The notes beneath the pieces are model-generated. The model saw nothing but the letters and a program-made list of their open reading frames with translations. It ran no database searches and was not told where the DNA came from. Shown here one piece after another: positions 4,979 through 6,074 of a stretch of DNA of 6,074 nt (its first letter is position 1; every line of letters begins with the position of its first letter). The DNA comes from DASYRM01 sp036004405. Its GTDB lineage: Bacteria > Acidobacteriota > Vicinamibacteria > Vicinamibacterales > UBA2999. A program made the position numbers and the translations under genes. The stretch covers positions 1 through 6,074 of the forward strand of contig DASYRM010000167.1 of assembly GCA_036004405.1 (NCBI GenBank). Direction: 5' to 3'.

Positions 4979-5917
4979 ATGTCCACAGTAGCCACATCGC
5001 CACTACCGTCCACGAGTCTCCAGCTCGACCACCTGCGCGCGCTCGAGGCCGAGAGCATCCAGATCATGCGCGAGGTAGTCGCCGAGTTCGAGCGGCCGGT
5101 GATGCTGTATTCGATCGGGAAGGACTCGTCGGTCCTGCTGCGGCTCGCGCAGAAGGCGTTCTACCCCGGCCCCATCCCGTTCCCGCTGCTCCACGTCGAT
5201 ACCACCTACAAGTTCCGCGAGATGATCGAGTTCCGCGACCGCATGGCCAAAGAGGTGGGCGCGCGGCTCATCGTCCACACCAACCAGGAAGCCATTGCCG
5301 ACGGCACGCAGCCGTTCAAGGTGGGCACGCAGCGCTGCTGCGGCCTGCTCAAGACCAAGTCGCTGCTGGACGGCCTCTCGGCCGGCAATTTCGACGCCGC
5401 CATCGGCGGCGCGCGCCGCGACGAGGAACGCTCGCGCGCCAAGGAGCGCGTGTTCTCGGTGCGCGACGCCAACGGCCAGTGGGACCCGAAGCGGCAGCGG
5501 CCCGAGCTGTGGCACCTGCTCAACGCACGGCTCAAGCCGGGCGAGAGCATCCGCGTGTTCCCGCTCTCGAACTGGACCGAGATCGACGTCTGGCAGTACA
5601 TCCACCTCGAGAACATCCCGATTGTGCCGCTCTACTTCGCCAAGGAGCGCCAGGTGATCGTGCGCGGCGCGTCGCTGGTCGTCCAGGAGCAGCCCTTCGT
5701 GGTCACGATGCCGGGGGAGAAGCTGCAGAAGGTCCGGTGCCGGATGCGGTCGCTCGGCTGCTCGCCCTGCACCGGCGCCATTCTCTCCGACGCCGACACG
5801 GTGCCGAAGATCATCGACGAGCTGATCGCCACCCGCCAGTCCGAGCGCCAGCTCCGCATCATCGACCACGATCAGGACGGGTCGATGGAGCTGAAGAAGC
5901 GGGAAGGCTACTTCTGA
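4979..5917 (+). CDS. cysD: Sulfate adenylyltransferase subunit 2 (CysD)
   Basis: Catalytic subunit of the heterodimeric ATP sulfurylase: with CysN it makes adenosine 5'-phosphosulfate from ATP and sulfate, the first step of assimilatory sulfate reduction in the cytoplasm. The 312 residues match the family length (about 300). Seen are HLRALEAESIQIMREVVAEF (18-37), the PP-loop variant YSIGKDSSVLLRLAQKAFYPG (from 44; G47-K48-D49-S50), LHVDTTYKFREMIEFRD (71-87), GGARRDEERSRAKERVFS (143-160), FPLSNWTEIDVWQYI (184-198) and the C-terminal CRMRSLGCSPCTGA; the protein ends MELKKREGYF, the normal family ending. The ATG at 4979 gives the expected N-terminus, but no Shine-Dalgarno precedes it, because the terminator stem and T-tract occupy that space. 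It overlaps cysN as TGATG. Expression is probably set by the leader attenuator. Identification is secure. Confidence 0.97.
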   Translation: MSTVATSPLPSTSLQLDHLRALEAESIQIMREVVAEFERPVMLYSIGKDSSVLLRLAQKAFYPGPIPFPLLHVDTTYKFREMIEFRDRMAKEVGARLIVHTNQEAIADGTQPFKVGTQRCCGLLKTKSLLDGLSAGNFDAAIGGARRDEERSRAKERVFSVRDANGQWDPKRQRPELWHLLNARLKPGESIRVFPLSNWTEIDVWQYIHLENIPIVPLYFAKERQVIVRGASLVVQEQPFVVTMPGEKLQKVRCRMRSLGCSPCTGAILSDADTVPKIIDELIATRQSERQLRIIDHDQDGSMELKKREGYF

Positions 5918-6074
5918 TGGCGATTGCCCAGGGAGCGGGTGCATCCGGCGGACTGCTCCGCATCTGCACCGCCGGCAGCGTCGACGACGGCAAGAGCACG
6001 CTCATCGGCCGGCTCTTGTACGACTCGCACTCGGTCTACGAAGATCAGGTCAGCTCGATCGAGAAAGCGTCGAA
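5917..6074 (+). CDS. cysN: Sulfate adenylyltransferase subunit 1 (CysN), N-terminal part
   Basis: GTPase subunit of ATP sulfurylase, which drives the CysD reaction by GTP hydrolysis. Only 52 codons are in the window. After a short tail (MAIAQGAGASGG) comes LLRICTAGSVDDGKSTLIGR with the P-loop GSVDDGKS at residues 20-27, then LLYDSHSVYEDQ, the standard start of CysN and of the CysNC fusion. The ATG at 5917 shares its A with the cysD TGA, and GGGAAGG lies about 8 nt upstream inside cysD, so translation is coupled and well supported. Whether the full gene also carries a CysC (APS kinase) domain cannot be seen. Confidence 0.96.
   Translation, partial: MAIAQGAGASGGLLRICTAGSVDDGKSTLIGRLLYDSHSVYEDQVSSIEKAS

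Noticed and set aside
5003..5944. Long minus-strand open frame (313 codons) across cysD
   Set aside because: Antisense to an unmistakable cysD; the low-complexity Leu/Arg/Glu/His composition is a codon-bias artefact.

Overview
The window reads as a chromosomal piece of a GC-rich bacterium. Gene content points to Acidobacteriota, most likely the Vicinamibacteria: a TonB-dependent receptor with an N-terminal carboxypeptidase-regulatory-like domain, a DUF6152 protein paired with a secreted 'GKPDLSGxW' protein, and a Tat-exported molybdenum enzyme with a fused cytochrome c. This placement is inferred from gene families alone; there is no rRNA or other marker.

Positions 1-4671 are all on the minus strand. 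In the direction of transcription they run: a DUF6152 protein (4671-4276), overlapping by 4 bp a secreted GKPDLSGYW-type protein (4279-3440); a short spacer full of palindromes, including a REP-like hairpin; a zinc-free MDR/quinone-oxidoreductase-like enzyme (3360-2389); 10 bp later, a sulfite-oxidase-family molybdoenzyme with a C-terminal CxxCH domain (2378-975); then a 285-bp gap with a candidate promoter, and the first 229 codons of a TonB-dependent receptor (from 689 to the window edge).

Positions 4672-4978 are a divergent control region, and 4979-6074 on the plus strand carry cysD and the start of cysN (ATP sulfurylase, sulfate activation), joined by a 1-bp TGATG overlap.

The most striking element lies just before cysD. 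A near-consensus sigma-70 promoter (TTGGCA, 17 bp, TAAAAT) would start transcription about 3 nt before a GTG that opens a 27-codon reading frame. That frame has five cysteine codons within seven positions (C-R-C-S-C-C-C). It is followed by a small hairpin, a possible antiterminator pairing, and a strong intrinsic terminator whose U-rich tract runs up to the cysD ATG. I read this as a cysteine-sensing transcription attenuator with an almost leaderless polycysteine leader peptide, controlling sulfate assimilation. Polycysteine leader ORFs are known as cysteine-responsive attenuators in mycobacteria; finding one with a classical terminator in front of cysDN in what looks like an acidobacterium would be new to my knowledge.

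Functionally, the plus-strand operon activates sulfate for cysteine synthesis, while the molybdoenzyme on the other strand probably oxidises sulfite (or a related substrate) in the periplasm. The two are close but separately transcribed, so a link is only suggestive.
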